From Breviolum minutum Mf 1.05b.01 (taxonomy: Eukaryota; Sar; Dinophyceae; Suessiales; Symbiodiniaceae), in the NCBI GenBank assembly GCA_000507305.1, contig DF239652.1, positions 111,440 through 175,439 on the forward strand: a stretch of DNA of 64,000 nucleotides, given 5' to 3'. The notes under the pieces are model-generated. The model was not told the origin of the DNA. It searched no databases and saw only the letters and a program-made list of their open reading frames with translations. A program made the translations under genes and the position numbers. Each line of letters opens with the position of its first letter. Position 1 is the stretch's first letter. Positions 62,766 to 64,000 of the stretch are shown in pieces.

Positions 62766-64000
62766 TCACGGTGAAACCTTCCATGAAGAAACATATTGCT
62801 CTACCTTCACAGCTTTTGAGCCAATCTTCCACTCGCCATGGACTGTCTGAGGCTTTTTGTAGTTGGATGCAATCACTTCTGGCGCAACAATGACCCATTT
62901 AATGGTTGATACCTTCTCCAGAGATGCTTTGTCGAAGTGCTTCTCAAACTCTTCTCGCATTTTTCCAATCTTGCAATCATGTTTGTCTTCATTCTTGGTC
63001 ATCTGCAACAGCCACAACATTGAGCCGGTGTCGGTGGCAAAGAAAAAGTCAGCCGCCGGAAAAATCTCTGAGAGTGGGCAATACAGCTCGTCACATCCCA
63101 AAGTCAATTTGCATTTTGATTTGGCGGCTTGTGTCTGCATCTCGAATTTCTGATTTGGGACTGAAGTCTGCGTGTCTTGTCCTTCCGGAGCCAGCGGTTT
63201 GCACTGCAAACTGCACCGCTCATTGCCTTTTGATGTCAGACGCTCTAGAACCAAAGACTGGAAGACCTTTCCAACCAGCGTCCCCAAGGGCTTCGTGCGC
63301 AGAAATTTCGTGAGGAATTGTTCCTGCTCTTGCTTGGTCTTGACACTGAGTTTCTCACGCAGAACCTTCTCTGCGACTTCTGAAGAAATGAACTTCTGAA
63401 CAGGTTTTTGGAATGGCCATTCTGTGTGAATTTGTAGCAAATAGCTCATTGCATTCTGCCGTCCTTTGCCTTCCATGTTGTCAATCGGGGTATACATCAA
63501 CAGGTCATACAACTGGTCGAAAGTATTAAGATGTTCCATGTATGTTCGGATCAACTCTTCGGCTTTGCTGGCGAGGTCTGTAGTTCCACCCGAGTTGGAG
63601 AGCAACTTAGCCAACCATCGGACACTCCCACCAAGACATGCATGAGCCTCCTCTGCTGCCTCGGAGTTTTCGGAAAACAAAACAGACCGATGTTTGACCA
63701 ACTCCTCCTTCGACCACACCGGCATGTAGCCCTTTTGACTATGAACCTCTTGTTGCTTGTATGAAACCTTGTAGCAACTCTCTCGCAAAGACGTGAAAAC
63801 GATGGTGCATCCAGCGCGGCGATGTTCAATCTGATTGTCCTTACCTCCAAGTGGGTCTGCCAAGAGCACTGCGTTGGCATCTTCAAGGAGCTTAGGTTCA
63901 GTCTTGCCATCAGCAACCGTCTTACCAGAACCAGACTGTCGCGACCAAAACTTCTGTCCTATTTGAATGACGATGCCATAGCCCTGCTCAACCAAAAAGG
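62766..64000 (-). CDS. Crinkler/RHS-type effector homologue, 3' exon (cut by window end)
   Basis: Over 409 codons, open to the window edge. Resembles the CR family (Crinkler/retrotransposon-hot-spot type): the back part of a P-loop NTPase module followed by a restriction-endonuclease-like C-terminal region. Seen: NAVLLADPLGG (Walker-B-like strand), CTIVFTSLRESCYK, GYMPVWSKEELVKH (the family's YMPVWS-x-EEL signature), and near the end AADFFFATDTGSMLWLLQM with TKNEDKHDCKIG (the QMT...H/K region of the nuclease-like part), then WVIVAPEVI. The P-loop itself must lie beyond 64000. GSGKT at the front is not in a Walker A context. Stop TGA at 62766. Such proteins occur in oomycetes, trypanosomes and other protists and may act as nucleases in conflict systems (family knowledge). 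Role here unknown. Confidence 0.75.
   Translation of the reverse strand, partial: FLVEQGYGIVIQIGQKFWSRQSGSGKTVADGKTEPKLLEDANAVLLADPLGGKDNQIEHRRAGCTIVFTSLRESCYKVSYKQQEVHSQKGYMPVWSKEELVKHRSVLFSENSEAAEEAHACLGGSVRWLAKLLSNSGGTTDLASKAEELIRTYMEHLNTFDQLYDLLMYTPIDNMEGKGRQNAMSYLLQIHTEWPFQKPVQKFISSEVAEKVLREKLSVKTKQEQEQFLTKFLRTKPLGTLVGKVFQSLVLERLTSKGNERCSLQCKPLAPEGQDTQTSVPNQKFEMQTQAAKSKCKLTLGCDELYCPLSEIFPAADFFFATDTGSMLWLLQMTKNEDKHDCKIGKMREEFEKHFDKASLEKVSTIKWVIVAPEVIASNYKKPQTVHGEWKIGSKAVKVEQYVSSWKVSP

Noticed and set aside
63930-63960. GSGKT in the Crinkler/RHS-type protein as a Walker A motif
   Set aside because: It lacks the glycine four residues before the GK and precedes the Walker-B-like strand too closely; the true P-loop should lie upstream, outside the window.

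Overview
This window reads as nuclear DNA of an intron-rich protist, most probably a dinoflagellate (Symbiodiniaceae or a relative). No feature proves it. The case rests on many short coding exons in AT-leaning sequence, a very high density of short terminal-inverted-repeat (TIR) elements that often abut or fill introns (introner-like), some splice sites without a clean GT-AG solution, a Crinkler/RHS-type effector homologue, an SNF2-RING ATPase and a calpain. I saw no bacterial operons, rRNA, tRNA, CRISPR array or spliced-leader array. Nothing was computed: all exon models come from reading frames, splice-site patterns and phase matching by eye, and boundaries may be off by a few bases.

Layout. 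1-9.6 kb: mostly repeats and introns with isolated candidate exons. 9.6-13.8 kb: exons of one or two minus-strand genes; the gene ending at 11495 is the better supported. 15.8-16.6 kb: plus-strand exons. 17-23.2 kb: minus-strand exons, including the two ends of a split ubiquitin-like domain (23.2 and 17.1 kb) and a phase-matched exon pair (20.0 and 18.9 kb). 24-33 kb: scattered exons on both strands, with a phase-matched minus pair at 31.4/31.0 kb. 34.3-35.6 kb: a broken intronless protein-kinase copy. 36.4-51.2 kb: a tandem segmental duplication, unit 1 about 10.75 kb and unit 2 about 4.0 kb; unit 2 lacks about 6.5 kb that in unit 1 carries a 670-residue unknown ORF, a small two-exon gene and a J-domain relic. 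51.6-58.4 kb: a multi-exon minus-strand SNF2 ATPase with a RING finger between its two helicase lobes (Rad5/HLTF/SHPRH architecture), the best gene here. 59.4-60.3 kb: a plus-strand gene start. 61.2-62.05 kb: a calpain exon. 62.8-64.0 kb: the 3' exon of a Crinkler/RHS-type gene cut by the window end.

The most interesting signal is how TIR elements relate to introns. One 128-bp intron of the SNF2-RING gene is essentially a single TIR element (family F2) flanked by a GTAT repeat, and removing it restores the reading frame across the DEAH-box motif. Other families (F6, F7) start at or straddle the 5' splice sites of neighbouring exons. At least nine short TIR families are visible, several with target-site duplications. 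The gene models share no evident pathway.
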